Positions 18,067-27,829 of a DNA stretch of 64,000 nt are shown here, in pieces. Numbering within the stretch: the first letter of the stretch is position 1; every line of letters begins with the position of its first letter. Below the pieces are notes generated by a model. The model was not told the origin of the DNA and ran no database searches. It was given only the letters and a program-made list of their open reading frames with translations. The stretch comes from Methylocystaceae bacterium (GTDB taxonomy: Bacteria > Pseudomonadota > Alphaproteobacteria > Rhodospirillales > Terasakiellaceae), in contig JABXIG010000011.1 of assembly GCA_013373205.1 (NCBI GenBank), positions 124,001 to 188,000 on the forward strand, in the 5' to 3' direction. The position numbers and the translations under genes were made by a program.

Positions 18067-18328
18067 TGACCCCGGCTGGTCATGGTTTGAAAAATCACTA
18101 GATCATAATGATCAAAAATCGTCAGCCGATGATGATATGCCCGCGCGCTTTGCCCGATGTTTTCGCGGGGTAGATGGTGAAGCGGCCCTTGCTCATCTGG
18201 CTGAAATGACCTTGGCGCGTCCCTTGGGTGCCAACGCCCATAACGGAATTTTGCGCCATCTGGAAGGTCAACGTTATCTCGTTTCCTACATCATGGGCTT
18301 GGTCCGCCAAGGCCGCGATGCTTCTTAA
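18053..18328 (+). CDS. Bbp19-like phage protein
   Basis: A 91-aa protein overlapping the portal gene. Its core FARCFRGVDGEAALAHLAEM ... GILRHLEGQRYLVSYI and C-terminal RQGRD match the small Bbp19 family of podoviral virion clusters, which has no assigned biochemical role. Its position between portal and scaffold supports the assignment. Confidence 0.8.
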   Translation: MPKRNDPGWSWFEKSLDHNDQKSSADDDMPARFARCFRGVDGEAALAHLAEMTLARPLGANAHNGILRHLEGQRYLVSYIMGLVRQGRDAS

Positions 18329-18351
18329 CTTTAAAACTCTATAGGTGAAAA

Positions 18352-19017
18352 ATGAACGAACAAATGAATGAACAAAATTGTGATTGTCCGTCCTATCTTC
18401 CTAAAAAATTTTGGGATCAGGATAAAAAACAACCTCGTCTAGAAGCCATGGCCCAGTCCTATCGTGACATGGAACGAAAAGTTGGTGCCGGGATGCATAA
18501 AGCGGTTCCGGCACATTATTCTGAATATATCGTCAAATGTAACAGCGATTTATTTGGTGTTGATGATCGGGTGAATGAACGTTTGCACACTGCAGGCTTT
18601 ACTCAGGAACAGGTTCAGCTGGTTTATGATCTGGCACATGAAGCGTTAGAACCGTTGGTGGCTGAAATTGCTGCTGGTCTTCATAGCCACCAGCAAATTG
18701 ATCGTCTGTGCGAAAAATTTGGCGGTGAAGAACGTTGGCTGGAAACGGCCCGTCAGTTGCGCACCTGGGGAGAACAAAAGTTTGGCCCGCAAGCATTGGA
18801 AGCGATGGGCAGCAGTTATGACGGGGTAATGACCCTTTATGAAATGATGACGAAAGGAGAAGGCGAACCAGGCATGGGCCAGTTTGAAGAAACAGGTGGT
18901 GTACGCAACGAGAATGATGTGCGCCGTTTGATGCGTGATCCTAAATATTGGCGTGATCGTGATCCGGCGACGGTTGAACGGGTGCGTCAGGGGTTTCGTC
19001 GTTTATATCCTGATTGA
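18352..19017 (+). CDS. Phage capsid assembly (scaffolding) protein
   Basis: A 221-aa acidic helical protein after the portal, in the place of T7 gp9. It contains FLPKKFWD-like YLPKKFWDQDK, then LEAMAQSYRDMERKVG, which is typical of podoviral scaffolds. The C-terminal 30 residues (RRLMRDPKYWRDRDP, then VRQGFRRLYPD) form a separate module that is also present at the N-terminus of the protein at 39484. In T7-like phages the scaffold C-terminus contacts the capsid, so this module may be a capsid-docking element (inference). A second near ATG (MNEQ) lies four codons in. Confidence 0.85.
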   Translation: MNEQMNEQNCDCPSYLPKKFWDQDKKQPRLEAMAQSYRDMERKVGAGMHKAVPAHYSEYIVKCNSDLFGVDDRVNERLHTAGFTQEQVQLVYDLAHEALEPLVAEIAAGLHSHQQIDRLCEKFGGEERWLETARQLRTWGEQKFGPQALEAMGSSYDGVMTLYEMMTKGEGEPGMGQFEETGGVRNENDVRRLMRDPKYWRDRDPATVERVRQGFRRLYPD

Positions 19018-19099
19018 TCTTGATGGTGGGGTTGTCTCATATGAGTTGAGGCAACCCTTTGCCTTGAACTCTAAGGTGGAGATCGCTTAAAATCACAAT

Positions 19100-19738
19100 A
19101 TGACCTATCCAATCCTTTATAGTTTTCGTCGCTGTCCTTATGCGATGCGTGCGCGAATGGCGCTTTATGTTTCCGGCCTTCGGTGTGAATTACGCGAAGT
19201 GGTTTTACGGGATAAACCTGCCCAAATGCTGGTGCTGTCACCCAAAGCAACCGTACCCGTTTTACAGCTGTTGGATGGACGGGTTATAGAGGAAAGTTTG
19301 GAGATTATGCATTTTGCGTTGGATCATAATGATCCGCATGGATGGTTGAGTGCAGATCCAGTTGAAACTAAAATGTTAATTGATCAGAATGACCTGATCT
19401 TTAAAAATCACCTTGATGGGTATAAATATTCAGCACGTTATGAAAATGTTGATCCGCTAAAGGAACGGGAAAAAGCTGAGAAAATTCTTATGCAACTGAA
19501 TAGCAGGATCGATAAATACGGTTTTCTGTGCGGCCCTCAAGCCAGTCTTGTTGATTATGCGATATTCCCGTTTGTTCGCCAGTTCGCTTATGTCGATATG
19601 AACTGGTTTAAAAATTCCCCTTATCCAGCTTTGGTTAAATGGCTGCATGATTTCTTGGAAAGCGACATTTTTTTAAGGGTGATGAAAAAATACGAACAAT
19701 GGCACGATGGGGATGAGGTAATTTATTTTCGAGAATGA
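19100..19738 (+). CDS. Glutathione S-transferase family protein
   Basis: A 212-aa protein with a thioredoxin-fold N-terminal GST domain (YSFRRCPYAMRARMAL, where the CPYA motif holds a possible catalytic Cys; SPKATVPVLQLLDGRVIEES for glutathione binding) and an all-helical C-terminal domain. It resembles glutaredoxin-2/GST-like bacterial proteins. It looks like a normal host gene and marks the right end of phage island A. A terminator shared with the convergent transporter gene follows. Confidence 0.88.
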   Translation: MTYPILYSFRRCPYAMRARMALYVSGLRCELREVVLRDKPAQMLVLSPKATVPVLQLLDGRVIEESLEIMHFALDHNDPHGWLSADPVETKMLIDQNDLIFKNHLDGYKYSARYENVDPLKEREKAEKILMQLNSRIDKYGFLCGPQASLVDYAIFPFVRQFAYVDMNWFKNSPYPALVKWLHDFLESDIFLRVMKKYEQWHDGDEVIYFRE

Positions 19739-19752
19739 GGCGAGTTTTGGCA

Positions 19753-19792
19753 GAAAAAAGGGGCCTGAATAAATGACAGGCCCCTTAATTAT
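19753..19792. terminator. Bidirectional terminator between GST and BCCT genes
   Basis: ggggcctg / caggcccc stem around aataaatga, with A/T-rich tails on both sides, between convergent genes. Confidence 0.75.
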
Positions 19793-19801
19793 TGAGTTGG
19801 T

Positions 19802-21370
19802 TTAGTCGTTGACGACATGCACCAGTTCGTGTTTCAGGCCTTTATAAAGGCTGACGCACATGACCAGTAAAACCACAGTGAAGGGCAGACCGACTGCAAT
19901 AGCTGCGGCTTGCAACGCACCAAGCGCATCTTTGCCGCCCCCAAAGAGTAAGGCACCAGCAACAGCACCTTCGATCACGGCCCAGAAAATACGTTGAGGG
20001 ACCGGGGCATCAACTTTGCCACCTGCAGTGATGCTGTCGATAACCAAAGAGCCTGAATCCGACGATGTAATAAAGAAAACCAAGACCAATACAATCGCAA
20101 CAAACGAAATAATGCCAGTCATGGGCAGGCTTTCAAACATTTGGAACATTGCCAGCGAAACGTCACTTAGCCCGTTAGACAGTTCCCCGACATTATTTTG
20201 GATTTGTTCAAGGGCAGTGCCACCAAAGACGGACATCCAGACTAATGTGACGATGGTGGGAACCAGCAACACAGCGACGATAAACTCACGCACTGTGCGG
20301 CCTTTGGAAATTCGTGCGATAAACATACCGACAAAAGGCGACCAGGAGATCCACCAAGCCCAATAAAAGACGGTCCATCCATGGTAGAATTTTTCGTCTT
20401 CACGGCCCAACCAGTTACTTAAGGGGATGATATTTTCCAGATAAGCCGTACCTGTATTATATATCGCAACCAAAATTGCCAATGTCGGGCCAAAGATGAA
20501 CACAAACACCAACAGTAAGGCTGCAAGGCCCATATTCAGGTTGCTCAGTAACTTAACACCCCCGTCAAGACCACGAATGACAGATAAGACCGCAACGGCC
20601 GTGACGCCAATGATAATTGAAATCTGTGTGCTGATTGTATTGGGGATGTCAAACAGGAAGTGTAATCCACTTGCCGCCTGCTGAGCCCCGAAGCCTAAGG
20701 ACGTGGCAAGACCAAACATGGTTGCTAAAACGGCAACAATGTCGATGAAGTTGCCAAACCAGCCCCATGATTTATCCCCGATCAACGGATAAAAACCGGA
20801 TCGAATAGTCAAAGGCAGGTCTTTGTTATAGGTGAAAAAGGCCAATGACAGACCGACAACCGCATAAATAGCCCACGGATGTAAACCCCAGTGGAACATG
20901 GTTGCGCCCATGGCTTTGTCTGCACCATCAGGGGTGTTGGCTTCTGCATTTAACGGTGTGCCCCACCAATCGGTGTAATAAGCCGTCGGCTCTGCAACAC
21001 TCCAAAACATCAGGCCGATCCCCATGCCAGCAGCAAAAAGCATGGCAAACCAGGAAAGGGTTGTAAATTCAGGTGCGGCATCTTGACCGCCAATACGAAT
21101 TTTGCTTAGCGGTGAAAAAATAAGATATAAACAGAATAAAACAAAAATATTACCACCGACCATGAACAGCCAATCAAAATTATTGATTGACCAGCCTTTT
21201 GCACCATCAAAAGCCTGTTTAGCTTCTGTAGGTACCATCAATGTACCAATTACGAATACCAGGACAAGAATAGCAGATACCCAAAAAACCGGGTTATGCA
21301 TATCCATTCCAAGGGTTTGAATATTATCCTGTCCGACTTCATACTCAGTATCATATGTATCTTCAGACAT
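19802..21370 (-). CDS. BCCT-family transporter (choline/glycine betaine type)
   Basis: A 522-aa inner-membrane protein with about 12 hydrophobic segments. The BCCT signature is clear: MGIGLMFWSVAEPTAYY and the Trp-rich segment FYWAWWISWSPFVGMFIARI with ISKGRTVREF. It should import betaine, choline, carnitine or a related osmolyte using an ion gradient; the exact substrate cannot be told. Monocistronic on the minus strand. A host gene consistent with a marine lifestyle. Confidence 0.92.
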   Translation of the reverse strand: MSEDTYDTEYEVGQDNIQTLGMDMHNPVFWVSAILVLVFVIGTLMVPTEAKQAFDGAKGWSINNFDWLFMVGGNIFVLFCLYLIFSPLSKIRIGGQDAAPEFTTLSWFAMLFAAGMGIGLMFWSVAEPTAYYTDWWGTPLNAEANTPDGADKAMGATMFHWGLHPWAIYAVVGLSLAFFTYNKDLPLTIRSGFYPLIGDKSWGWFGNFIDIVAVLATMFGLATSLGFGAQQAASGLHFLFDIPNTISTQISIIIGVTAVAVLSVIRGLDGGVKLLSNLNMGLAALLLVFVFIFGPTLAILVAIYNTGTAYLENIIPLSNWLGREDEKFYHGWTVFYWAWWISWSPFVGMFIARISKGRTVREFIVAVLLVPTIVTLVWMSVFGGTALEQIQNNVGELSNGLSDVSLAMFQMFESLPMTGIISFVAIVLVLVFFITSSDSGSLVIDSITAGGKVDAPVPQRIFWAVIEGAVAGALLFGGGKDALGALQAAAIAVGLPFTVVLLVMCVSLYKGLKHELVHVVND

Positions 21371-21588
21371 TTTTTACCTTTTAGTTGTTGTTCAAAATGG
21401 AATATTTCCATATCGCAAAACAACGTCTTAAAAACAGACGATGTAGGAAATAGGGATAAACCTGCCCATATAGGCCTTTTCGACTGAAAGCTGTCATTAA
21501 CATATGATAAGGTGTCGTCGCGCACATAAGGATTTGGGGGTGCAAGAGGCAACCGTCTGATAGTGTGATCGCTCTGGTTTATAAGATT

Positions 21589-21622
21589 AAAAAACGGTGC
21601 GCTGTTACACGCACCGTTTTTG
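21589..21622 (-). terminator. Terminator after the NhaC gene
   Basis: aaaacggtgcg / cgcaccgttttt stem with loop ctgttaca. The A run on the left gives a U tract on the minus strand. Confidence 0.75.
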
Positions 21623-21645
21623 TTTGGCATGAAAACATCTTTAGC

Positions 21646-23166
21646 TTAACTCGCCGATTGTGTCGCCGGGCGTCCGGCTGGTTCTATATTGCTGTCAAGA
21701 TCTGCAATAATCTCGCCTTGTTTTTCCCAGCGGGCTTCTTCGGCTGCGGTTGCAAGTGGGGAGAAAATACCCAGTTGCGCATAGATGATGCCGATGACAG
21801 GCGCCAACCAACATGCAATCGCTAAAGGAATGTAAAGCAGGTTTTCGACCTGACCATCGGCAATACCAAGACCAAGAGCACTGATGACGAAGGCACCACC
21901 GGCATTCCATGGAATTAGTGGTGAAATCAAGGTGCCGCCTTCTTCGATTGCGCGTGACAGGTTTAAAGTCGAATATTTAAGGGCACGATAAACTGGTGCA
22001 TACATCCGACCCGGCAATGCGATAGACAAATAAGGGTCACCCGCGACAAGGTTCGTGGCAACGGAAGTACAGACGGCCGTAGTCTGAACACCTGCGAAAC
22101 TTTTCACTTTAGTCATAATTGACTGAATAATAGTTTCAAGGCAGCCTGTTTTTTCTAATGCACCACCAAAACCCAAAGCAATTAACACAAGGGAAATCGT
22201 CCACATCATGGATTGAATTCCGCCGCGGTTGAGGAGACTGTCGATTTCTTTAATGCCGGTATCGATGGAATAGCCACTATTACCATAGGTAAATAAGTCA
22301 TGGATACTGACCCCTTGGGCCAACATGGCGGCAATCCCACCGGCAAGAACACCTGCAAACAGGGACGGGATCGGGGGCATACGTTTAACGGCAAGGATAA
22401 TCACTAATAATGCGGGTAACAGCAACCATGCCGAAATGGTAAAGTTGGATTGCAGAGATGTTGTAATTTTTTCAATACGTTGGAAGGATCCACCATCCCC
22501 ATCAATTAAAGAAAATCCAGCAATTAAATAGACTGCCAATGCGGCCAACATGGCAGGGATGGTTGTGGGCATCATATTTTTGATATGTGAAAAGACATCC
22601 GTTCCTGTTACTGCTGGGGACAGGTTGGTCGTATCGGAAAGGGGGGAAACCTTATCCCCGAAAAAAGCACCGGAAACCACAGCCCCGGCTGTCCAGTACA
22701 CAGGTACATCAAAACCTGCACCAATCCCCATCAGCGCAAGACCTACAGTCCCCACTGTCCCCCATGATGTCCCTAAAGACAAGGAAACAACAGAACATAG
22801 GATCATGGCAGCAGCCAGAAAAATTTCAGGCGTTAAAATTGTCAAACCATAGTAAATCAAAGTTGGAACAGTTCCGCTGGCAATCCAGACACCGATAATC
22901 ATCCCAACGCAAATTAAGACAGAAACGGAAGGTAAGGAAACGTGAATAACGTGAAACACGCCTTCTTCAACGTCTTTCCATTTAAAACCAAGCTTGATCC
23001 CGACCAGTCCTGTAATGGCAAGACCAATGGCTAAGGGGATGTGTGGTGTAAAGTCACCAAAGTAAAATAATTGAACACCTAAAACGATAAGGGTCAGGAT
23101 GACTGGCAAAACGGCCAATCCTAACGAGGGGCGTGGATGTACCACGCTTTCATTTGTATCAGTCAT
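21646..23166 (-). CDS. Na+/H+ antiporter, NhaC family
   Basis: A 506-aa inner-membrane protein with about 12 transmembrane segments. NhaC-type landmarks include LSLGTSWGTVGTVGLALMGI, GAVVSGAFFGDKVSPLSDTT and the C-terminal region GGTLISPLIPWNAGGAFV. Likely exchanges sodium, or an amino acid/malate-lactate couple, for protons. I chose ATG 23166 (MTDTNESVVHP). It is divergent from an Lrp-type regulator with about 200 bp between them, so regulation by that neighbour is plausible. Confidence 0.9.
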   Translation of the reverse strand: MTDTNESVVHPRPSLGLAVLPVILTLIVLGVQLFYFGDFTPHIPLAIGLAITGLVGIKLGFKWKDVEEGVFHVIHVSLPSVSVLICVGMIIGVWIASGTVPTLIYYGLTILTPEIFLAAAMILCSVVSLSLGTSWGTVGTVGLALMGIGAGFDVPVYWTAGAVVSGAFFGDKVSPLSDTTNLSPAVTGTDVFSHIKNMMPTTIPAMLAALAVYLIAGFSLIDGDGGSFQRIEKITTSLQSNFTISAWLLLPALLVIILAVKRMPPIPSLFAGVLAGGIAAMLAQGVSIHDLFTYGNSGYSIDTGIKEIDSLLNRGGIQSMMWTISLVLIALGFGGALEKTGCLETIIQSIMTKVKSFAGVQTTAVCTSVATNLVAGDPYLSIALPGRMYAPVYRALKYSTLNLSRAIEEGGTLISPLIPWNAGGAFVISALGLGIADGQVENLLYIPLAIACWLAPVIGIIYAQLGIFSPLATAAEEARWEKQGEIIADLDSNIEPAGRPATQSAS

Positions 23167-23374
23167 ACAACTCTCCATACTGGATGCCGGAAGTCTCTGC
23201 TGGAAGGCATAATCTCTTAAAATTTATTACTGAGCAGTCAATACGACCCGACATCTAACTCTATTCAGCCTTCTTGATATTAGTTTCAGGCATTTTTACT
23301 AGGTAATGGCTCTGTTCTTTGGTATTAATCTAAACTATTGACTATTTTAGGCTGTATTTATAGGAAATTTTACT

Positions 23375-23845
23375 ATGGCATTGGATGTGATAGATCAGAA
23401 GATTTTGCAGGAATTGCAGATGAATGGGCGTATCCCCATGGTCGAATTAGCCAATCGGGTTAATTTGACGAAAACTCCTTGTACACAGCGGGTCCACCGT
23501 ATGGAAGACAAAGGGATCATAAGGGGGTACAGGGCGGATTTAGACCCGGCTAAGCTTGATGCCGGGCGAATTATGATCGTCATGGTAACAATGAACAAGA
23601 CCAGCGACGATGCGCTTGAGCGATTTAACGAGGCTGTCAGTTACATCCCTGAAATTCAAGGTTGTTACATGGTTGCGGGGAATTTTGATTACCTTTTAAA
23701 GGTCCGGACCAAAAATGTTGAAGAATACAGGTCTGTTCTTGGTTATAAAATTGGGCAATTGCCGAATGTGTTGCAAACCCATTCCTTTTTGGTGATGGAA
23801 CAAGTGAAAGATGAAGTCACTGTTCCTGTACCTATAGATTTATAA
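23375..23845 (+). CDS. Lrp/AsnC-family transcriptional regulator
   Basis: A 156-aa regulator with an N-terminal HTH (LDVIDQKILQELQMNGRIPM, then VELANRVNLTKTPCTQRVHR) and an AsnC effector domain (QGCYMVAGNFDYLLKVRTKN). It differs clearly from the Lrp at 9299. It is divergent from the NhaC antiporter gene and could control that gene in response to an amino acid. The NVLQTHSFLVMEQVKDE end is typical. Confidence 0.92.
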   Translation: MALDVIDQKILQELQMNGRIPMVELANRVNLTKTPCTQRVHRMEDKGIIRGYRADLDPAKLDAGRIMIVMVTMNKTSDDALERFNEAVSYIPEIQGCYMVAGNFDYLLKVRTKNVEEYRSVLGYKIGQLPNVLQTHSFLVMEQVKDEVTVPVPIDL

Positions 23846-23847
23846 AT

Positions 23848-23886
23848 AAAAAAACCGATGACAGAGACCTGCCACCGGTTTTGTTT
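23848..23886. terminator. Bidirectional terminator between lrp and chemoreceptor gene
   Basis: aaaaccg / cggtttt outer stem with a partly paired interior and A/T tails on both sides. Confidence 0.65.
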
Positions 23887-23902
23887 GACTTGATGGCCTA
23901 AT

Positions 23903-25567
23903 TTAAGCGCGGACTTTGGCCAAGAAATCACTCATGGATTTTTCCAGTTCATCGGTACTCATCGACAGGCTGTTTGCAGCGCCGACAACCTGATTGGAAA
24001 CATCCAAGGTTTCGTCTGTTGAGGCTGAAACCTTACCGATATGTTCAGATACACGCCCCGTGCTTTCTGAAGCCTGTTGTGCACTATTGGAAATTTCCTG
24101 TGTTGCAGCTGTTTGTTCTTCAACCGCTGCAGCGATGCCCGCGGACACTTCACGCACCGTTTCTACAACATGACTGATTTCATCAATGGATTTTACCGCA
24201 TCAGCCACGGCGACTTGAACAGCGCTGATCTGGGTTGAAATTTCATCCGTTGCTTTTGATGTCTGGTTGGCAAGGTTTTTGACCTCTGTTGCCACAACCG
24301 CGAAACCTTTGCCCATTTCACCTGCGCGGGCAGCTTCAATAGTGGCGTTCAGGGCCAATAGGTTTGTTTGTTCTGCAATGCCATTAATCAGGCCGATAAT
24401 TTCACCAATGCGATCAGCTGATGTTGACAGGGTGTTCATTTGGTTTGCGGTAATGGAGGCCCGTTCGGATGCATCTTGTGCAACTGAACTGGCTTCGGCA
24501 ACCTGACGGCTGATTTCCTGAATAGAAGAATGAAGTTCTTCAGAAGCAGCTGCAACAGTTGAAACGTTTTCTGTTGCATCACCTGCACCTTCCGAGGCAT
24601 TGACAGCATCCTGGTTGGTTGATTTTGAAATGCCTGTCATGGTTTCGGCGCTGGTATGCAAGCCACGGGTCAAAGACACCACATCACCCACGATGGAACC
24701 AACGGATTGTTCAAAGTTGTCGGCCATATCCAGCAGCATTTGGCGTTGGCGTTGTTTAGCTTCTTCTTCTTGACGTTTTTGGGATTCTTCCAAGTCACGG
24801 TTTGCGATCGCTTGTTTTTTGAAGGTTTCAAGTGAGCAAGCCAGACGACCGACCTCATCCCCACGTTCTGCATATGGAACTTCAATATCCAAATCGCCAT
24901 CTGCCAGGCGCCCCATGCTTTCTTCCATAACATGTAATGGCTTGGAAATGCTGCGTGCGATAAAATAGCCAAATGCCGCCGCAATTAATACAACAAGGAA
25001 CGTAATGATTCCGCCTTCAATGAGGTTCGACATAAAGGCCGTTTGAACGTCATCAATATAGACCCCGGTTGAAATAACCAGATCAAGGGGGGCAACATAC
25101 ATGGCGTAGCTCAGTTTCGGTATAGGTTTATCGCTGCCTTTTTTCGGCCATTCATAGTTCACAAAATCACCACCAGCTTTACCTGCATTCGAAAGTTCTT
25201 GAATGATGTGAACCCCATTACTGTCTTTCAGATTTGAAAGGTCTTTACCGAGAATTTTTTTATTGGGATGGGCAACTGAAATCCCTTTCCCGGTTGTGGC
25301 AGAGATATATTCACCATTTCCAAAGGACATCGCACTTATGGTTTCATATATGCGTTCTTTGGCTTCTTCAATCGTAAGTTTTCCGTCTTGTGCTTTTTTA
25401 TAGTTGAATTGTGCAATGCCAACGGCAGTTTCTACGATGTTTTTGATCGACGCTTTTCTATCTTCCATCATGTTGGTATGGAGGCTATTTAAATTCAGCG
25501 CGAAAACGAGCAGAATTCCCAAAGCCGATAAAGCGATTAAGATGGTCAGTTTCTTTGCAATACTCAT
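23903..25567 (-). CDS. Methyl-accepting chemotaxis protein with a Cache sensor
   Basis: A 554-aa chemoreceptor. It has an N-terminal TM ([18 protein letters not shown]), a periplasmic single Cache domain (residues about 35-185, with [20 protein letters not shown] and [17 protein letters not shown]), a second TM, a HAMP domain and the signalling domain with the hairpin tip [20 protein letters not shown]. It should sense a small extracellular molecule and signal to CheA; single Cache domains often bind organic acids. The upstream region carries a CTGC-N3-GCGG palindrome. Confidence 0.95.
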   Translation of the reverse strand: MSIAKKLTILIALSALGILLVFALNLNSLHTNMMEDRKASIKNIVETAVGIAQFNYKKAQDGKLTIEEAKERIYETISAMSFGNGEYISATTGKGISVAHPNKKILGKDLSNLKDSNGVHIIQELSNAGKAGGDFVNYEWPKKGSDKPIPKLSYAMYVAPLDLVISTGVYIDDVQTAFMSNLIEGGIITFLVVLIAAAFGYFIARSISKPLHVMEESMGRLADGDLDIEVPYAERGDEVGRLACSLETFKKQAIANRDLEESQKRQEEEAKQRQRQMLLDMADNFEQSVGSIVGDVVSLTRGLHTSAETMTGISKSTNQDAVNASEGAGDATENVSTVAAASEELHSSIQEISRQVAEASSVAQDASERASITANQMNTLSTSADRIGEIIGLINGIAEQTNLLALNATIEAARAGEMGKGFAVVATEVKNLANQTSKATDEISTQISAVQVAVADAVKSIDEISHVVETVREVSAGIAAAVEEQTAATQEISNSAQQASESTGRVSEHIGKVSASTDETLDVSNQVVGAANSLSMSTDELEKSMSDFLAKVRA

Positions 25568-25606
25568 TTTCTTCCCCTAACCCTATGTAAAAAGAATGTA
25601 TTTACC

Positions 25607-25625
25607 CAATGCTGCAATGCGGCAT
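25607..25625. promoter_or_regulatory. Imperfect palindrome ATGCTGC-N3-GCGGCAT upstream of the chemoreceptor
   Basis: Same architecture as the sites at 13006 and 13294 (YTGC-N3-GCRG), 40-58 bp upstream of the MCP start. A possible shared regulator site. Confidence 0.4.
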
Positions 25626-26012
25626 AAATATTGTTAGTAGGCGTAACAGTTGATTTTTTATATGGCAATAAATATTACATAGCTTAGTGTGTTATCAACT
25701 TGAAAAACGCTTAGGTAGAACATGATAGATACATTATAAACTAATTCATTCAATGGTTTATATTGTTTTTTAATATTATTATTTATTAATCAAAAGTGTT
25801 AACATAAAATAGTGTGTGGTCTTTGTATTCAACTTTAAAGTTACTACAATTTATTATTGTTTAATGTATTTTAGGTGCTATAGATTCTCTGACTATAATA
25901 AAAAAAACTCATTTTTAGATAAAAATTCTTCTTTAGTATTAATGGTTAATACTTATGTATAGTATTCTGGATGCACATTGAAAAAATAAATAAAGTGAAT
26001 GATCATATATTT

Positions 26013-26030
26013 AGAAAAGACGTCTTTTCT
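26013..26030. repeat. Perfect 18-bp palindrome
   Basis: agaaaagac / gtcttttct with no spacer, in the gene-free AT-rich region. Its function is unknown; it could be a protein-binding site or a recombination scar. Confidence 0.5.
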
Positions 26031-26262
26031 TAAATTTTACTGTGTCAGAAATCTATGCCCTAATAAACTTGGCTTTGATGTACAGCTGGAAACCAGCAAA
26101 GTATTGCTTGAGTACAGGAGCACATTCATAGCTAGTGAATGCAGGGTTCGAAGTTTTCGCGAGAGTACTCTCTACTTTATAGACGGGTCCAGTTTGCATA
26201 ATGATTGCGGGACTTTGATATCTTTTCAATAAGTTAAGTGATGTTTCCTTGGTCCATTCATG

Positions 26263-26517
26263 TCATGGATATAAGGATTGAAATTTCTTGAGCAGGTTTA
26301 AAATTTTTGAAATTCCTTGCTTGTGAATTTCAAGGCTCGCATTTAGAAAAAATTCCGCTTGAAACATATTCCCGTTAATCTGGGCATCTTTCAGAAGAAA
26401 AAGCCCATGCAACATGGGGGAGCGATCCTCTTCAAGCTTTGTGCAGGCAGATACCTCATGAGCGAGAGTGATGCATATCAAGATCAGCACAGTTAGATAA
26501 AATTTTAAATTGTTCAT
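26263..26517 (-). CDS. Small secreted protein, possibly a truncated Sel1-like partner
   Basis: An 84-aa protein with an N-terminal signal peptide (FYLTVLILICITLAHEVSA) and a short mature part (CTKLEEDRSPMLHGLF...). A Cys follows the signal directly but the lipobox is imperfect (VSAC), so it may be a lipoprotein. No complete Sel1 repeat remains. Its upstream region (ctctccttt...ctatggaaggagg on the plus strand) closely matches that of the lipoprotein gene at 29579. It may be a decayed member of the array. Confidence 0.6.
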   Translation of the reverse strand: MNNLKFYLTVLILICITLAHEVSACTKLEEDRSPMLHGLFLLKDAQINGNMFQAEFFLNASLEIHKQGISKILNLLKKFQSLYP

Positions 26518-26598
26518 TTATCGATATCTCTCCTTTGGTGCATCTATGGAAGGAGGAGGCAGCATATTTTGTTTATTTGTTATTTTTAATAAATTCTT

Positions 26599-27126
26599 TT
26601 AGAAGCGGGCGTTTAGTTCTTTCAAGAAAAAAGAGGGCCAGCATTTTAGGGCCTTTATATTTGGGCATCTGTACATGGATGTTTCTTTAAAGGATTGTGC
26701 GACGTTGCGCCAATGTTTTGCTCGTGCAGCGGATCGAGGAAAAAATAGATTTGTATCGTACAGAGTAGCAATCAAATTAGCCTTTGAAGCCATGGCGGAA
26801 TAAGGGAGGTCGCAGGAGTAGAGCATTCTTGTCAGGGCGTGTTTTTCCATGTCTTGTGCCATTTTAAATTCCCGATCAGAGCCAGCTGTATGTTGTAAAA
26901 TGACAGAATAGTAAAATTGGCCACGGGCTTGTTTCAGAAAAGAGCGGTCAGACTCATATAGCATTCTTATTTTTCGCAAATTACATGGCGGTTTTTCGCA
27001 ATGTAATTCACGAGCAATTTCTTGCCAGTGTTGAGAGACATTGGAAGATCTGGTTCCAGCTTTCAAAGTTCCAGAGATAGAAAAAAACAGAAAGCTAAAA
27101 CATATAAGTATTAACTTTGAAACCAT
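26599..27126 (-). CDS. Secreted protein of the Sel1-like array
   Basis: A 175-aa protein with a clear signal peptide (MVSKLILICFSFLFFSISGT, then LKA) and a Cys-containing mature part (ELHCEKPPCNL, MLYSCDLPYSAMASKANLIA, SMYRCPNIKALKCWP). The helical repeat around residues 90-150 looks like degenerate Sel1/TPR. I chose ATG 27126; an upstream in-frame start at 27270 would overlap the divergent gene. The divergent effector-like gene starts only 10 bp away. Probably exported to the periplasm; function unknown. Confidence 0.7.
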   Translation of the reverse strand: MVSKLILICFSFLFFSISGTLKAGTRSSNVSQHWQEIARELHCEKPPCNLRKIRMLYESDRSFLKQARGQFYYSVILQHTAGSDREFKMAQDMEKHALTRMLYSCDLPYSAMASKANLIATLYDTNLFFPRSAARAKHWRNVAQSFKETSMYRCPNIKALKCWPSFFLKELNARF

Positions 27127-27136
27127 GGAGTAACCT

Positions 27137-27789
27137 ATGAAAAATGAATCGCAAACAACACAATCTGACTGTGGACCATTGCCGCCAGCCTCTGATTTAA
27201 GTAATGAACAGCTTAGAGATATAATTTCTTGTATGCACACAGAAATTGAAGATTTAAATGCTAAAAGCAAAGAATATTCTACATTGTATGCAGAATTGGT
27301 GGTGAAAGAAAGGGAACTATCACTAAATTCGAGAAAGCTACGTTAATTGAGCTAGAGGGTTTGTTGATAGCCATTAATAATAGAATTGACTATTTAAAAA
27401 ATAAAGTCACTTCATACTCTGGAGTTCTTGGAAATAATCAAGCATCTCTAGGAAAAGAAGAGAAATCGGCATCATCTTTATCCTCAAAAATTAAATCGAC
27501 ACCTGATGGGGAGCTTGTGAAACTCAAACGCCCTCAAGACCTCACAGAAGCGGAACTCAAAGAGCTTATGAAGGCGCGGGACAACGCGGGGACTTCGGAT
27601 CAGCAGGCGATGATGGATCGGGAGCGGGAATGGTTTGAACATTATTATGGCACGGACCCGGTTCAGTTTGATGAAACGGGGAAGATGGTGCAGCCGCGTC
27701 CGGTGCGCGACGTGCCAAAACAGACTTTGCCGATCAAGACCAAAGACGGGAAAGATTTGGATGGGGCGATTGATGTGTGGATCTCATGA
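27137..27789 (+). pseudogene. Effector-like gene with DETGKM module, frameshifted and truncated
   Basis: The reading starts at ATG 27137 (MKNESQTTQSDCG, ggag 6 bp upstream) with a charged coiled-coil and stops at 27346. Sensible coding continues in another frame from about 27310 (ATLIELEGLLIAINNRIDYL) to 27789 with no credible start of its own, so one gene has probably been split by a frameshift near 27300. From 27520 to 27775 it aligns without gaps to 29950-30205 (ELMKAR, MMDREREWFEHYYGTDPVQF, DETGKMVQPRPV). It then ends abruptly after DGAIDVWIS, lacking the C-terminal half of the longer copy. AT-rich front, GC-richer module. Convergent to a Sel1 gene. Confidence 0.7.
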
Positions 27790-27829
27790 CCTTGGCTGAC
27801 TGACAAACATCACTTCGCCATCCGTTCGT

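Larger units (their letters stand above)
25568..26262. other. AT-rich intergenic region at the left edge of the Sel1/effector array
   Basis: Nearly 700 bp with no convincing gene. It is much more AT-rich than the flanks. It holds the chemoreceptor promoter region with an imperfect palindrome at 25607-25625 (ATGCTGC-N3-GCGGCAT) and a perfect 18-bp palindrome at 26013-26030. A 77-codon open frame at 25999-26232 has no ribosome site and no recognisable sequence, so I do not call it a gene. The low GC suggests acquired DNA or decayed cassettes. Confidence 0.5.

Noticed and set aside
25999-26232. 77-codon frame in the AT-rich gap
   Set aside because: No ribosome site, no signal or motif, and it overlaps a palindrome; in AT-rich DNA such frames are not informative.
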